DNA of 64,000 bases. It comes from Limnohabitans sp. 15K. GTDB lineage: Bacteria > Pseudomonadota > Gammaproteobacteria > Burkholderiales > Burkholderiaceae_C. Shown one piece after another: positions 1 to 10,900 of the stretch. How positions within the stretch are numbered: position 1 is the stretch's first letter; every line of letters begins with the position of its first letter. The stretch covers positions 328,529 to 392,528 of the forward strand of contig NZ_NESM01000001.1 of assembly GCF_002778285.1 (NCBI RefSeq), given 5' to 3'. The notes below the pieces were generated by a model. The model was not told the DNA's origin and did not search any database. It was given only the letters and a program-made list of their open reading frames with translations. The position numbers were made by a program, and so were the translations under genes.

Positions 1-565
1 GCAAATACAACATGTCGCCAGGGTTCAGCACGAACTCCTCTTCGGCTTCAAAGTTTTGCAAAATTTTGAGCGGCACGCCCGACTGCAGCGTCAAATCCTT
101 GTTGCGACCAATGCGCCAACGGCGTTGGCCATGGGCCTGCAGCAAAAACACGTCATAGCTGTCAAAGTGCGGCCCCACACCGCCGCCATCGCTGGCGTAG
201 CTGATCATCACATCGTCCAAGCGCGCATCGGGCACAAAACGAAACTGCTGCATCAGTGCGTGCACGCCGTCGTGGTGCAAATCGACGCCTTGCACTAGAA
301 AAGTCCACTTTTTTTGGCTGAAGGGTGGCAAGCTCCGCTTAGGAAACGGGCCATGCTTCATCTTCCAGCCCCTGGGAGAATCCACGATCAAGCGCGACTC
401 CACACCCTCTTGCCCCGCCAACGCCACCAATTCAGTGCGCCCGACACACGGTACAAAATTGGGGATGGCGTTGCGCACCAGCAAAGGCTTTTTCTGCCAA
501 TGGCGCTTCATGAATTGGCTGGGCGTCAAGCCACCCAGCAGAGCCAAGGGTTGTTCTGTGTTCAT
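1..565 (-). CDS. roxA: JmjC/cupin ribosomal oxygenase, RoxA/YcfD-like (partial, 3' end outside window)
   Basis: The minus-strand frame opens at the ATG read from 565 to 563 and runs off the left edge after 188 codons, so the C-terminus is missing. It resembles the YcfD/RoxA family of 2-oxoglutarate/Fe(II) oxygenases that hydroxylate an arginine of ribosomal protein L16. The N-terminus (PSQFMKRHWQKKPLLVRNA) is typical of the family. The iron-binding HxD is visible as GPHFDSYDVF (His133, Asp135), and the jelly-roll strand FVLNPGDMLYL follows near residue 178. The gene diverges from the FKBP gene and shares a 66-bp intergenic region with it. The second metal histidine would lie beyond the window. 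The substrate is inferred from the family. Confidence 0.85.
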   Translation of the reverse strand, partial: MNTEQPLALLGGLTPSQFMKRHWQKKPLLVRNAIPNFVPCVGRTELVALAGQEGVESRLIVDSPRGWKMKHGPFPKRSLPPFSQKKWTFLVQGVDLHHDGVHALMQQFRFVPDARLDDVMISYASDGGGVGPHFDSYDVFLLQAHGQRRWRIGRNKDLTLQSGVPLKILQNFEAEEEFVLNPGDMLYL

Positions 566-592
566 CTCGGGTTCTCAAGTCTCGAAACCAAA

Positions 593-611
593 GCGGCCAA
601 AAAGTGGCCGC
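593..611 (-). promoter_or_regulatory. Hairpin in roxA 5' leader
   Basis: A perfect 7-bp inverted repeat, GCGGCCA (593-599) and TGGCCGC (605-611), flanks a 5-nt loop between the divergent roxA and FKBP starts. In a roxA transcript starting near 617 it would form a stem in the leader about 28 nt before the start codon. It has no T-run, so it is not a typical terminator. Function unknown. Confidence 0.4.
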
Positions 612-618
612 CAAACTG

Positions 619-630
619 CGACAATTGTCG
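619..630. promoter_or_regulatory. Palindromic -10-like element shared by divergent genes
   Basis: CGACAATTGTCG is a perfect 12-bp palindrome, so the -10-like hexamer GACAAT is present on both strands. On the plus strand it ends 6 nt before the FKBP ATG at 632, which would give a leaderless transcript. On the minus strand it would start a roxA transcript near 617. No convincing -35 is seen on either side. Confidence 0.4.
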
Positions 631-631
631 T

Positions 632-1165
632 ATGGAAATCAAGACACCTTCTGTGGTCGCACTGACCTGGACACTCAAAGACACGCTGGGCGAAGTTCTG
701 GACACCCTGGACGAGCCCGTTGAATTTTTCATTGGCGGCCAAGACCTGCTGCCCAAGATCGAAGAAGCTCTTCAAGGCCACGAACGTGGCGCCAAGGTCG
801 ACCTGCACTTGGAGCCCGAAGACGCCTTTGGCGACTTCGATGAAAACCTGCTGTTTCTGGAGCCACTGGCCCTGTTCCCAGAAGGGCTCGAGCCCGGCCT
901 CACGATCGAAGGCACTGCTTTGCCAGCGGGTTGCAACCCGGATGCGCCGCGCAACGCCCTCTACACCGTGACCGAAATCTACCCCGAGCACGTTGTTCTA
1001 GACGCCAACCACCCGCTGTCGGGCATTGCACTGCGTTTGCACCTGAAAGTCGACTCGGTGCGCGAGCCGACAGAAGCCGAAGTGGGCAGCGGCAGCTGCG
1101 GCACCGGCTTCTTCAAAATTGAAGTCGGCGATGAAGGCCTAGCCAACGGCCCTACCCTGCACTGA
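632..1165 (+). CDS. FKBP-type peptidyl-prolyl cis-trans isomerase, SlyD-like
   Basis: This 177-residue cytoplasmic protein (no signal peptide) has the SlyD/FkpB-like architecture: an FKBP core split by an insert-in-flap segment. Visible landmarks are the FKBP strand VALTWTLKDTLGEVLDT at the N-terminus, GGQDLLPKIEEALQGHERG near residues 35-53, and the acidic EPEDAFGDFDENL stretch that begins the flap domain. It lacks the His/Cys-rich metal-binding tail of Escherichia coli SlyD, ending GPTLH. The reading frame extends upstream to 314, but that part overlaps roxA antisense. The ATG at 632 is preferred because it matches the family start and lies directly after a -10-like box. The likely role is prolyl isomerisation and chaperoning of newly made proteins. 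Confidence 0.85.
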   Translation: MEIKTPSVVALTWTLKDTLGEVLDTLDEPVEFFIGGQDLLPKIEEALQGHERGAKVDLHLEPEDAFGDFDENLLFLEPLALFPEGLEPGLTIEGTALPAGCNPDAPRNALYTVTEIYPEHVVLDANHPLSGIALRLHLKVDSVREPTEAEVGSGSCGTGFFKIEVGDEGLANGPTLH

Positions 1166-1213
1166 GCGCACTGAGCGCACGGAGCCCGGCACAACCTCAC
1201 GCACAGCCCGAAC

Positions 1214-1684
1214 ATGAAAACCGCCATCGAAATAAAAGTCCTGGACGCCCGTTTGCACGAGTGGGGTCTGCCCAAATACCAAACCCAACTGGCTGCGGCC
1301 ATTGACCTGTTTGCCTGCATTGACCAGCCGCTTCAACTCCAGCCCCAAGAAGCCGCCGTGCTGATCCCTTCTGGCATCGCGCTGCACATGGACTCGCTGG
1401 ACTTTTGCGCTGTCATCCTGCCCCGCTCTGGCTTGGGCCACAAAAAAGGCTTGGTGCTGGGCAACAGCGTGGGCCTGATCGACGCCGACTACACCGCCCA
1501 ATGCTACATCAGCGTCTGGAACCGCAACCCCGCCAACAGCAATGCCGTCATCACCATCCAGCCCGGTGAGCGCATTGCCCAAATGATGTTCTTGCCCGTG
1601 GTGCGCCCCGAATTCAAAGTGGTGGACGAATTCAGCACCACCAGCCAACGCGGTGGTGGCGGGTTTGGCTCAACCGGCGTTTGA
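1214..1684 (+). CDS. dut: dUTP diphosphatase (dUTPase)
   Basis: A 156-residue trimeric-type dUTPase that hydrolyses dUTP to dUMP and PPi, keeping uracil out of DNA and feeding thymidylate synthesis. All five conserved motifs can be read: AAIDLFA (28-34, motif 1, with Ala where Gly is common), PRSGLG (70-75), GLIDADYTAQ (87-96, with the catalytic Asp), PGERIAQMMF (117-126), and the Gly-rich P-loop-like RGGGGFGSTG (146-155). It lies 48 bp after the FKBP gene on the same strand and may be co-transcribed with it. Its last 15 bp overlap a convergent small ORF downstream of tpsA. Confidence 0.96.
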   Translation: MKTAIEIKVLDARLHEWGLPKYQTQLAAAIDLFACIDQPLQLQPQEAAVLIPSGIALHMDSLDFCAVILPRSGLGHKKGLVLGNSVGLIDADYTAQCYISVWNRNPANSNAVITIQPGERIAQMMFLPVVRPEFKVVDEFSTTSQRGGGGFGSTGV

Positions 1685-1912
1685 GCCCCCTCCATTACCT
1701 AGCCGCTCCAACAACTGCTGACCCGCATGGCGCTTGATTCGCTCTGAATAAAAATTGCTCGCCTTGCCGACCTGCACCCCCGAAAGTAACTCACGAACCT
1801 GGTGAACGCTGAGTGCATTCGCTTGTGCAATTTGCCAATCATCCAACTGCAAGCTCGTCATCAGCGCTTGCAGTTGGAGACCATCCGCAATCGACCAGTG
1901 TTCGTGGGTCAT
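1670..1912 (-). CDS. Small HTH-like protein downstream of tpsA
   Basis: An 80-residue ORF that starts 21 bp after the tpsA stop and ends inside the 3' end of dut. I do not recognise a named family. Residues 15-72 look like a small helix-turn-helix of the Cro/RodZ-N type: a helix (LQLQALMTSL), a putative recognition segment (WQIAQANALSVHQVRELLSG), then SNFYSERIKRHAGQQLLERLG. It has no signal peptide or membrane segment. Its position at the end of the TPS operon could make it an accessory regulator or a chance neighbour. The ATG at 1912 has only a weak upstream purine stretch, so expression is uncertain. Confidence 0.55.
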   Translation of the reverse strand: MTHEHWSIADGLQLQALMTSLQLDDWQIAQANALSVHQVRELLSGVQVGKASNFYSERIKRHAGQQLLERLGNGGGSNAG

Positions 1913-1933
1913 GGATGCATTCCATTCAACCCA

Positions 1934-4900
1934 TCAAAACTCATTCGTCAGCATCACGAGTTTTTCAGACACCACGCTGCCGCCTTGACGCAGCTGTATC
2001 TTCACCTGCAAGGGCAATTTGAGATCTGCCCCCTTGGCCAACGCGAATGTCTTGTTTTCTGGATTGAAAGTCAACTGCGTGGGCAGCGGTGCATCGTTGG
2101 CCAGCACCGTCGTGATCTGAGTCTGCTCCACCCGCACGTTGTTCTTCTTATCATCCTCAGCGCTGGTTGTGGAAGCTGAAGAGCCATCTGCCGCTGCCGT
2201 CGTTGATCCCGCCCCTGCGGCCGCGGTAGTGCCTGTGGTGCCTGTGGTGCCTGTGGTGCCTGTGGTGCCTGTGGTGCCTGTGGTGCCTGTGGTGCCTGTG
2301 GTGCCTGTGGTGCCTGCAGTGCCTGCTGCCGTTGTCGAACCTGCCGCAGATGCAGTGCTTGTCGATGCGGGCGCCACAAGGCCAACTGTCAAATAAAGCT
2401 GCCCCACCACAGTGTCAGGCACTGTGCCCAGCCCTGTAGCCAATGGGAGTTGAACCACTGGCACAACAAGTTGTGGCTGCGCCGGATTCGGAACAAACAC
2501 CACATCAACCTGCCCAGCCTGCGTAGTGCCAACCACCTTGAATGCACCCAAATCCAAAGCAGACTTGGTGTTTGCAGTTGGCTCAATCACTGGCGGGCTT
2601 GCAGCCGCAGTGGTCGCAACCGCAGTTGTGGCGGTTTTTTGCTGCAAAGATGTCGCCGTCGATGTGCTCACTGTCGAAGCCACGTTGTCCAAAACTGGCT
2701 TGGGCGTGATCGTCAAGGTTCCGTTCACATAACTCAAAACATAGTTGATCGACGACAAACCACCAGGAATGATGTTGAAAGCTCCAGGACGCGTTGCGTT
2801 CTGGCTGGAGCCCGAATACGCCAAGGTGCCAGAAAGTACCGAGACACCCTCACCGTTCACAAAGCCCGCATAGGTCACACCATTGCCACCGCGATAAGGT
2901 ACGTTGTTCTGTACCTTGGTGAAACTCTTGGCAGTGACCATCAAAGGCGCCGGATCAATGGTCAACAAGCCCGTCGAGTAACTGATCTCATAGTTGGAAG
3001 ACGTCAGGCCCGCAGGCGTGACGTCGTAACTGCCTGGGCTGACATCACCGCCGTACACAGAGACGCCGTCGTAGTTACTCACACCCGCAGAGGTCAGCGT
3101 GCCTGTGAGCGCGCTGGCATTTTGCCCTGCCACGAAACCCGAGTACGTCACGCCTGCCGTGTGGCCCGTGCCGTCATAGGTCTTGCTTTGGTCATTGGCC
3201 TGAATCGTCAAAGGCGCAGGGGTGATGGTGCCCACCCGACCAGTCACCACACCCGTTTGCAGCACGTAATTGCTCAGGCTGGTCCCGCTTTTTGGAGCGT
3301 AATCACCCGTTGCCAGGTTCACCGTAACCATCTTGCCCGTGCCTGCATTGGCGGTGTCGTAAGAACCGGTGGTTTGGGTGATGCTCGCGCCTTCATTGTT
3401 GACAAAACCACTGATGGCGTAATTGCCTGCAGTCAGTCTGGCGGTTGTCGAGCCGTCATAGACCTTAGCGACCGTTCCAGTCAAAGCCACGGACAAATCT
3501 TGAATCACAGGTTCAACGACGATAGGCGCTGCAGTGATGTTGAGGTCGACTGTGGCCGGCAAGGAGTAGTTGCTGGCCAGCGCACCGCCACCTGTGACAC
3601 CAATCGCCAAGCCAGTCAAAGCGGTGCCGTTGTAGGCCCCAACATTGGGCGAACTGGCTGTGGCGGTTCCGGCTGTAGCAGCCACCGTTTCACCGGGGAC
3701 AGCGCCGATCAAACTCAATTGACCTGAAGTGAAAGCAGCTGCGCCGTCGTAAACCTTAGCGCCTGTTGCGGTCAAAACTGCAGGGCTGATGATGCCCGTC
3801 AGCCCCCCAGGCGCCGTCACAGAATAATTACCAGCCTGCGCACCGGTCGCTGTCGAAGTCAGGTTCACCGCATGCGTGCCCGCATTGGCCGATGCAAAGC
3901 TGGCCCCTGTCACGCTCACGCTGACGGTGTCACCCGCCAGCAGGCCCGAATAAGTCGCACCAGACACATCGATGGCGGCTGTGGTCGTGCCGTCATAGGT
4001 CTTGCCACTGACTGCCAAACCACCCACCGTGATGGGTGCCTGGTTCACCGTCAGCGTGCCATTGGCTGGCGCAAACGTGTAGTTGGTCGAGCTCATGCCT
4101 GTCACGCTGGTGGTGACGGCATAGGTGCCCACGTCCGACGCACTGCGCGCCGTACCGTTGTAGGCCGTGGCTGCAGTGCTGACTGTGGGCGCCCCCACCA
4201 AGCCTGCGGCACTGGTGTCACCGTTCGCATAGCCCGTGTAAGCCGCACTCAGCGTGGGCAGGCTGTTGGCGCCATACGTCATGTTCGGGCTGTTGCCCGT
4301 GACCGTCAGCTGCGCCTTGTTCACTGTCAGATTGGCGCCTGTGTAGGCAATGGCGTAGTTGCCCCCCGCACTGAGCGTGCCCACGTTGATGGGGTAAGTG
4401 CCTGCGTTGGAGCCACTGCCCGCTGTGCCGTTGTAGGCCGTGGCCGTGGTGGCCAACGCGCCGCTGAACAACAAGGCTGTTTCGTTGTTGACGAACCCCG
4501 ATGACGTGTAAGTCAAACTGGGCAAAGCATTGCCGCCATAAGTCATGCTCTTGGCGTCGGCTGTGACCGTCAAAGGAGCTTGGCTGATGGTGCCCGTCAA
4601 GCTGTTGGGTGCGGTGATGGTGTAGTTGCCCACATGGGCACCACCGTTGGTGGAGGTCAACGACACCGTGTGCGTGCCTGCATTGGCCGACACAAAGTTG
4701 GCCCCTGTCACTGTAACGGTGACATCGTCACTTCCCACCAAACCCGCCAGCGACACAGCAGACGTATTGATTGCAGCCGTGGTCGTGCCGTCATAGGTCT
4801 TACCACTCACGGTCAGGCCGTTCACCGTCAAGGCCTTGGGCGTCACGGTCAGAGCGCCGTTGGTGTAGCCAATGGTGTAGTTGCTGGCCAAGAAAGTGCC

Positions 4901-7900
4901 ACCCGTAGCAGCGCTGGCCACAATCGGGTAGCTGCCAACACCCACGGTCGACGCAGCGCCTGTGCTGCTCAAGCTGACCGAACCAATCGACTCGCCGTTT
5001 TGCAGGCCAACACTGGTGAACTCGGTGCCCGCAAATATTTGCGAAGAACCGTAAACCTTGCTCGCGCTGCTGGCCGTCACCGTCAAAGTGGCGGCCGTGA
5101 TGTCCGCGTTGGGCAGTGTGGGCTGCGTGGAAATGAGGTAGTTGCCCACCGATGTGCCGCCCAAGGTGTTGGTGGCCGTCACAGCTATGCCCGTGCCCAC
5201 GTTGACAGAAGCAAATGTGGCCGACTGGTTGAGCAGCAAGTTGTCGCCGCTGATGACCCAGTCCAAAGTACCTCCACTGACCGGGGCCGCATTGGTGCCG
5301 GTGTAGGTTTTGTTACCTACGGTCTGCCCCAGCACCGTCACCGCCTTGCGGGCAATGTCCATGGTGGTGGTGCTGCTGGTACTGGTCAGCACATAGTTGC
5401 TGGCCAAACCACCTGTGCCGTTGGCCAGAGCATAGCCACTGGCCGTGACTGTCTTGCCCGTACCTGCATTGGCGTCGGCCATGCTGGCGGTGCCAGGCGT
5501 CAACACCAAGGCCTCACCAGCCACCCCAGTGGCCACACTGCCCCAGCTGCTCACACTGGCCGAGACATCCGCCGAGCCGTCATAGGTGCGGTTGTTCATG
5601 GCCAATCCACTCACCGTGACCTGCTTTTGGGCAATGTCCATTGTGACGGTGCTGCTGGTGCTGCTGAGCACATAGTTACTGGCCAAACCACCCGTGCCGT
5701 TGGCCAGGCTATAGCCTGTGGCCGTCACGGTTTTGCCCGTGCCTGCGTTGAAATCGCTCAAACCTGCGCTGCCGTGGTTCAGCGTCAAGGCCTCGCCATT
5801 GATGCCTGTGGCCACACTGCCCCAGTTGCTGACCGAGACCGCGTTGGTGCCGTCATAGGTCTTGCCGCTCACAGCAAAGCCACTGACCGTCAAAGTCTTC
5901 GGGTCAATCGTGGCCGACGCCGTGCTGCTGGTGCTGCTGAGCGTGTAGTTGCTGGCCAGACTACCTGTGCCGTCAGCCAAGGTGTAGCCCGTGGTCGTCA
6001 CCGTCTTGCCCACACCTGCATTGGCGTCGGCAAAGGTGGCTGCACCGCCGTTCAGCGTCAAGCTTTCGCCACTGACACCTGTGACCACAGTGGCACCACT
6101 GACGGAGGCTGCCGTGGTGCCGTCATAGGTCTTGCTGCTGGCCGTCAAACCAGAGACCGTCAACACCTTGCGGGTGATGTCGGCGGTGCTTGTGCTGCTG
6201 TTGCTGCTGAGCACATAGTTGCTGGCCAACCCACCGTTGCTGCCGTCTGCCAGGGTGTAACCCGTGGCCGTGACTGTCTTGCCCAACCCCGCATTGGCGT
6301 CGGAAAAAGTGGCTGTCCCGCTGTTGAGCGTCAGCGTTTCGCTGCCAACCCCAGTGCTCACACTGCCCCAACTGCTAACAGTTGCTGCCGTGGTGCCGTC
6401 ATAAGGTTTGTTGTTGGCAGTCAAACCACTGATGGTCAATGCCTTGGCCGTGATGTCTGCTGCCAAGCCCGTGGGTTGCGTCAGCGTGTAGTTGCCCATG
6501 GCCGTGCCGCCCAGCGAGTTGACCGCGGTAACGCTAATGCCCGTGCCCACGTTGACCTGGGCAAAGGTGCCTGCCTGGGTCAAGGTCACGTTTTCGCTGC
6601 CAACCACACCCACCAACGTGCCACCACTGAGCGTGGCGGTATTGGTGCTGTCATAGGTCTTGTTGCCAGCTGTTTGGCCGGTAACAGTCAAGGCCTTGGC
6701 AGTGATGTCTGCTGCCAAGCCCGTGGGTTGCGTCAGCGTGTAGTTGCCCATAGCCGTGCCGCCCAGCGAGTTGACCGCGGTAACGCTAATGCCCGTGCCC
6801 ACGTTGACCTGGGCAAAGGTGCCTGCCTGGGTCAAGGTCACGTTTTCGCTGCCAAGTACACCCACCAACGTGCCACCACTGAGCGTGGCGGTATTGGTGC
6901 TGTCATAAGTCTTGTTGGCGGCTGCTTGGCCTGTGACGGTCAAAGCCTTGGCCGTGATGTCAGCCGTCAGCGTAGGTTGCGTCAGCGTGTAGTTGCCCAT
7001 GGCCGTACCGCCCAATGTGTTGGACGCATTGATACTTATGCCTGTGCCCACGTTGACCGTGGCAAAGTTGCCTGACTGGGTCAAAGTCACGTTTTCGCTG
7101 CCCACTACACCCACCAACGTGCCGCCACTGAGCGTAGCCGTGTTGGTGCTGTCATAAGTCTTGTTGGCGGCTGCTTGGCCTGTGACGGTCAAAGCCTTGG
7201 CCGTGATGTCAGCAGCCAAGCCCGTGGGTTGCGTCAGCGTGTAGTTGCCCATAGCCGTGCCGCCCAACGAGTTACCCGCCGTGACACTGATGCCAGTGCC
7301 CACGTTGACCTGGGCAAAGGTGCCGGCCTGGGTCAAGGTCACGTTTTCGCTGCCAACCACACCCACCAACGTGCCACCACTGAGCGTGGCGGTATTGGTG
7401 CTGTCATAGGTCTTGTTGCCAGCTGTTTGGCCCGTAACGGTCAAGGCCTTGGCCGTGATGTCTGCTGCCAAGCCCGTGGGTTGCGTCAGCGTGTAGTTGC
7501 CCATGGCCGTACCGCCCAATGTGTTGGACGCATTGATACTTATGCCTGTGCCCACGTTGACCTGGGCAAAGGTGCCGGCCTGGGTCAAAGTCACGTTTTC
7601 GCTGCCCACTACACCCACCAACGTGCCGCCGCTGAGCGTAGCCGTGTTGGTGCTGTCATAAGTCTTGTTGGCGGCTGCTTGGCCTGTGACGGTCAAAGCC
7701 TTGGCCGTGATGTCAGCAGCCAAGCCCGTGGGTTGCGTCAGCGTGTAGTTGCCCATAGCCGTGCCGCCCAACGAGTTACCCGCCGTGACACTGATGCCAG
7801 TGCCCACGTTGACCTGGGCAAAGGTGCCTGCCTGGGTCAAGGTCACGTTTTCGCTGCCCACTACACCCACCAACGTGCCGCCGCTGAGCGTAGCCGTGTT

Positions 7901-10900
7901 GGTGCTGTCATAAGTCTTGTTGGCGGCTGTTTGGCCTGTGACAGTCAAAGCCTTCTGATTAATCGTCCCTTGCAGGCTGGATGGCGTCACGATGTTGTAG
8001 TTACCAGCATCCAAACCGCTCGCAGATCCGGACAAAGCGACTGATCGAAGTCCAGCATTGGCGGAATCAAAATTGCCACCTGTGTAGGTAAATGAAACAG
8101 CATCGCCCGTTAGTTTTCCACTGTATGTGGTTGTACCGGTAATTGTGGCGGTCACCGTTCCATCGTAATTTCTCTCAGCAGCAGACAGTCCACCAACCGT
8201 CAAATCTATTTTTGTAATATCCAATGTGCTTTTGAATGTACCCGCCACCGTACCGCCCGTACCATCATTCACACCAGAACCTGACAAAGTCACACCAGTG
8301 ATAGAGCCAACGGTATTCAGTATTTCAGCGTATGTACCGACGGGTCTGAAATTGGCGCCAGACATTGTTGTACTCGGCAAGCCCACCAAGTTGATCAGAG
8401 ACTGCAGATATGCATCCCTGTTCGAGGCGGTTGTGTTAACCAAGCCAAGGTATCTTGCACCCACCGTGACTGTTGAATTGGCATACAGCAAGCTTCGCAC
8501 AGCGGTCAGCGCATCTGTCTCACTGGTGCCGTAAGGCCTGGAAACGACCGCCGAAGAGTTGATCGTGAGTGAAGAAGGTGGTGCATAACGGTTATAGATC
8601 ACAGGCAAATTACCTGTATGCCCCGCCGGCCTGGTGCCCAAAGCACTGTAGTCCGCTGCATAAACCATATTGGTCAATACAGACGTTGTTGCTGAAGAAT
8701 TCAATACGCTAAATGCTTGCGAGTTCTCTTGATAATCAGTGGTTGGCACCAACGTGGGTGCACCCGTGAATACACTGAATTGGCCTGTACCCGTATTGCT
8801 GTAAGAAAATGGCTTGATAAGAGCACCGCCATAAATATCCCCAGCGATTCTGTTATAGCCAGCTGAGATAAATGAATTAGCAGCACCAGCATTGATCCCA
8901 TCCGTTGAACCGGTGATATTTAATCTGACATCGGTTAAATTGAAGTTACCGCCACCCGATGTGGTGGACCCAGACGCAGTCGTGACAGCCGATTTCCAAT
9001 TCAAAGAGCCAGCCGTGATGGTGTATTCAGTACCGATGGGAAAATTATTGACTTTATCTGACAAAGAAGATGTAAGAATATTGACATCAAAAGATTTTCC
9101 AACCGTTACACCACGAACGCCAGACACATTAAAATCAAAGCTGACACCATTGCTCACCGAAGCCGCTGATGATGATGGGCCCAATTTGATGGCGCAAGTT
9201 ATGCAAGTATTGTCCAGAAGGAGATTGCCACCGATATACAACACAGTGCCGCTAAAAGGCAATGCCGGTACTTTGATGGCGGCACCATTCGTTAAGACAG
9301 ACAGATTAAAAGGAATACCAACAGGCGTTTGGATAGCGTTAAAAGCAGTTATGGTGCTGCTCTGATTGCCTGCTGTGGTATCCAAATATACAGAGACTGG
9401 GTTTGTATTGGATGCCCGACCAGCGTCTAAAGCCACTCTGTTATTGGTATTACCCAAAGTTATGGATCCATTGCTGGATATTTTGACATCTCCGCCGTTA
9501 GCCAATTGTCCAATATAGGCATAATAATTGTTGGGACTATTAAATGCACGCACGCCAATATTTGTTGGGCTATCAACCGTACCACTGATGGTGATTGCAT
9601 CCCCCCCTGATGCATATGCTGCCGTGGTTGCGTCATTGCTGTTGACAACAAAAGTATAGCGTTCAAGATCCACTGCAGCGCGACTGCTGCTTGACGTGAC
9701 ATCGGTCGTGGTGCTTTTTGTCACACCCGTGATATTTATTTTATTGCCACTTACTCTTGCCAATGCACCGCTATCCGTACTTCCCATACCTATAGTAAAA
9801 ATTACACCATTACCGGTATTGGAAGTGCCTGATATATCAATGATGCCTTTGGAAGACAGTGCAGCAGTGGCTGCATTGGCGATAACACTGAAATACCTCA
9901 TTTCAACACCATTGCCACTGGACGTGTTGGTACCTGTAATCGCTATATTTCCAGCAGTTGAGGTCAATGTTCTTGCCGCTGTATAGTCAGGCATATTCAC
10001 AGCCGCAGAAGTTGAAGCTGACAAGCCTTTTATACTGACATCCAAACCAGCTGTCATATTTGGGGTATTACTTGTTCCACCACTTTGCGTTGAAAATCCA
10101 GATTTATCACTCGCAACACCAAATATCGAGATATTTTTACCAGCAGTCAAATGAAAACCAGAGCTGGCAAATTCAATACCACCATAAGTACCACCCGAAG
10201 ATGCGAGAGTCCCAATGTTGGTCGTATTTATCGTTCCAGACACATAGGCTGAATTAACCAAGCCGTAGCTGTTATCCAGCGTTATTGACCCTGTTAAATT
10301 GATAACACCATTGACTTTGATACTGTTGCCAGAACTCTTGGCAACCAAACTGACGCCATATGTGCCTGCCGTGCTGGAAATGGTGCCAATGGTTATTTTG
10401 TTTGTTGTAGTCACACTGGCAGCTGTGTTGTCAACAGTCAAAGTCGCGTCATTGGGTGGCGCAGAAAATGTGAGGGTAGGCAGGGTAATCGCACCCGTCG
10501 ATGTGACAATCACGTTGCTGCCTGCATTGATGCCCGATTGAATTGCAGCTGCGCCCGGACTGCCACTTGAAATGTTCACATCCGCCGGATCCAATAACCA
10601 CAAGCCACGCGCACCGGCATTGACAGCGCCATTGACGTTCAACACATAGCCAGAGGTTTCGATTTGCCCACCGACACCACTTGACTGCCCTCCCTTGGCA
10701 AGAATAGACCCATCAACCGTCGTCAAACTGCTCGTGTTGTATATATCACTCCACAACACCACCCTGCCCCCATCTCCGTTCTGGGTGGCGCTGGCATCAA
10801 TGGTCGCGCCCGCCTCCATGGTGGTCTTGGTGGCCTGGTACACGCCATTGCTGCCCTGCCAGTCGCCGCCCACCAGCACCGTGCCGCCGCCCTGCTCGCC

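Noticed and set aside
2231-2311. Phase-variable on/off switch in tpsA
   Set aside because: The repeat unit is 9 bp, so gain or loss of units keeps the reading frame.
4580-7075. Open frame of 831 residues on the plus strand opposite the tpsA repeats, with others nearby (2450-3727, 7175-8044)
   Set aside because: It is antisense to tpsA, its repetitive Arg/His/Gly-rich translation mirrors the repeat array, and stop-free antisense frames are expected from the codon bias of the repeats. It has no ribosome-binding site or domain.
6446-7954. CRISPR-like array
   Set aside because: The repeats are 252 bp, contiguous, coding and in frame in tpsA, with no spacers and no cas genes.
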